DNA of 5,739 nt, from contig JALTOP010000253.1 of assembly GCA_027000105.1 (NCBI GenBank), positions 10,531 to 16,269 of the forward strand. Direction: 5' to 3'. The position numbers and the translations under genes were made by a program. Each line of letters begins with the position of its first letter. Positions within the stretch are counted from its first letter, which is position 1. The DNA is from Planctomycetaceae bacterium. GTDB lineage: Bacteria; Planctomycetota; Planctomycetia; Planctomycetales; Planctomycetaceae. Of the stretch, positions 5,551-5,739 are shown in pieces. A model generated the notes under the pieces. The model made no database searches, had not been told where the DNA came from, and worked only from the letters and a program-made list of their open reading frames with translations.

Positions 5551-5739
5551 ATCTGATGATTCGGAAACCAAAACAACCTCAACTCTATCTTCTATTTCTA
5601 TTTTGTCTTCTGTTTCTGTCGTCACTCCCACCCATGACGAAAGACTATCACGGCAGCGGAGCGGAGTTCCCCTGGAACAATTGCGTGCTGCGTTGCAGCT
5701 CAGCAGTTCGTCCGGACAAACCTGGTTACCGGGCAAACT
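5551..5739. other. trmB upstream region with a polypyrimidine/polypurine tract and an open frame at the right edge
   Basis: Positions 5584-5623 are almost pure pyrimidine on the plus strand, with repeated TCTAT/TCTGT-like units; on the minus strand they read as a GAA/ATAGAA-rich purine run just before trmB. The minus-strand frame of trmB remains open here but would encode an unusual Cys- and Ser-rich leader, so I treat it as non-coding. On the plus strand the frame through 5681 is open from 5546 to the window end and reads plausibly near the edge (PLEQLRAALQLSSSSGQTW at about 5669-5725), but has no ATG. A plus-strand ATG at 5634 opens a different frame to the end. Either could be the start of a divergent gene; the window is too short to decide. 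Confidence 0.4.

Overview
The window looks like ordinary chromosomal DNA from a planctomycete-like bacterium of roughly 50% GC. This is inferred from protein style and is not proven: a Lys/Pro/Ala-rich tail, a HEAT-repeat protein, small one-pass membrane proteins with Pro-rich segments, a DUF58 protein with four predicted membrane helices, mostly weak or absent Shine-Dalgarno sites, and a TrmB carrying a Trp-Trp variant of its signature motif. No tRNA, rRNA, CRISPR array, insertion sequence or phage gene is visible.

Layout. (1) 3-320, plus strand: the 3' end of a gene whose protein ends in a long Lys-rich tail with an SPKK motif and a short acidic/hydrophobic C-terminus. Its stop codon lies in a perfect 10-bp inverted repeat, and a strong terminator-like hairpin follows at 337-367. 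(2) 443-2059 and 2132-2569, plus strand: a 538-residue HEAT-repeat protein, then a 145-residue membrane-anchored protein. They are probably co-transcribed and neither has a function I can name. (3) 2764-3096, minus strand: a 110-residue Pro-rich one-pass membrane protein, convergent with the previous gene. (4) 3097-3399: a divergent intergenic region with several short dyads and one weak promoter candidate. (5) 3400-4860, plus strand: a DUF58 protein. (6) 4873-5550, minus strand: trmB, tRNA (guanine-N7)-methyltransferase. It converges on the DUF58 gene, and the 12-nt gap plus both stop codons form one perfect hairpin. (7) 5551-5739: the trmB upstream region, with a polypurine/polypyrimidine tract and an open forward frame that runs off the right end.

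The genes do not form one recognisable pathway. Only trmB has a firm biochemical assignment. The DUF58 protein belongs to a family usually linked to MoxR-type AAA ATPases and transglutaminases, but neither lies next to it here and its metal-site motif is degenerate. I found no convincing new system. The most noticeable structure is the repeated placement of stop codons inside inverted repeats. The least understood protein-level items are the HEAT/membrane-protein pair and the H1-like tail.
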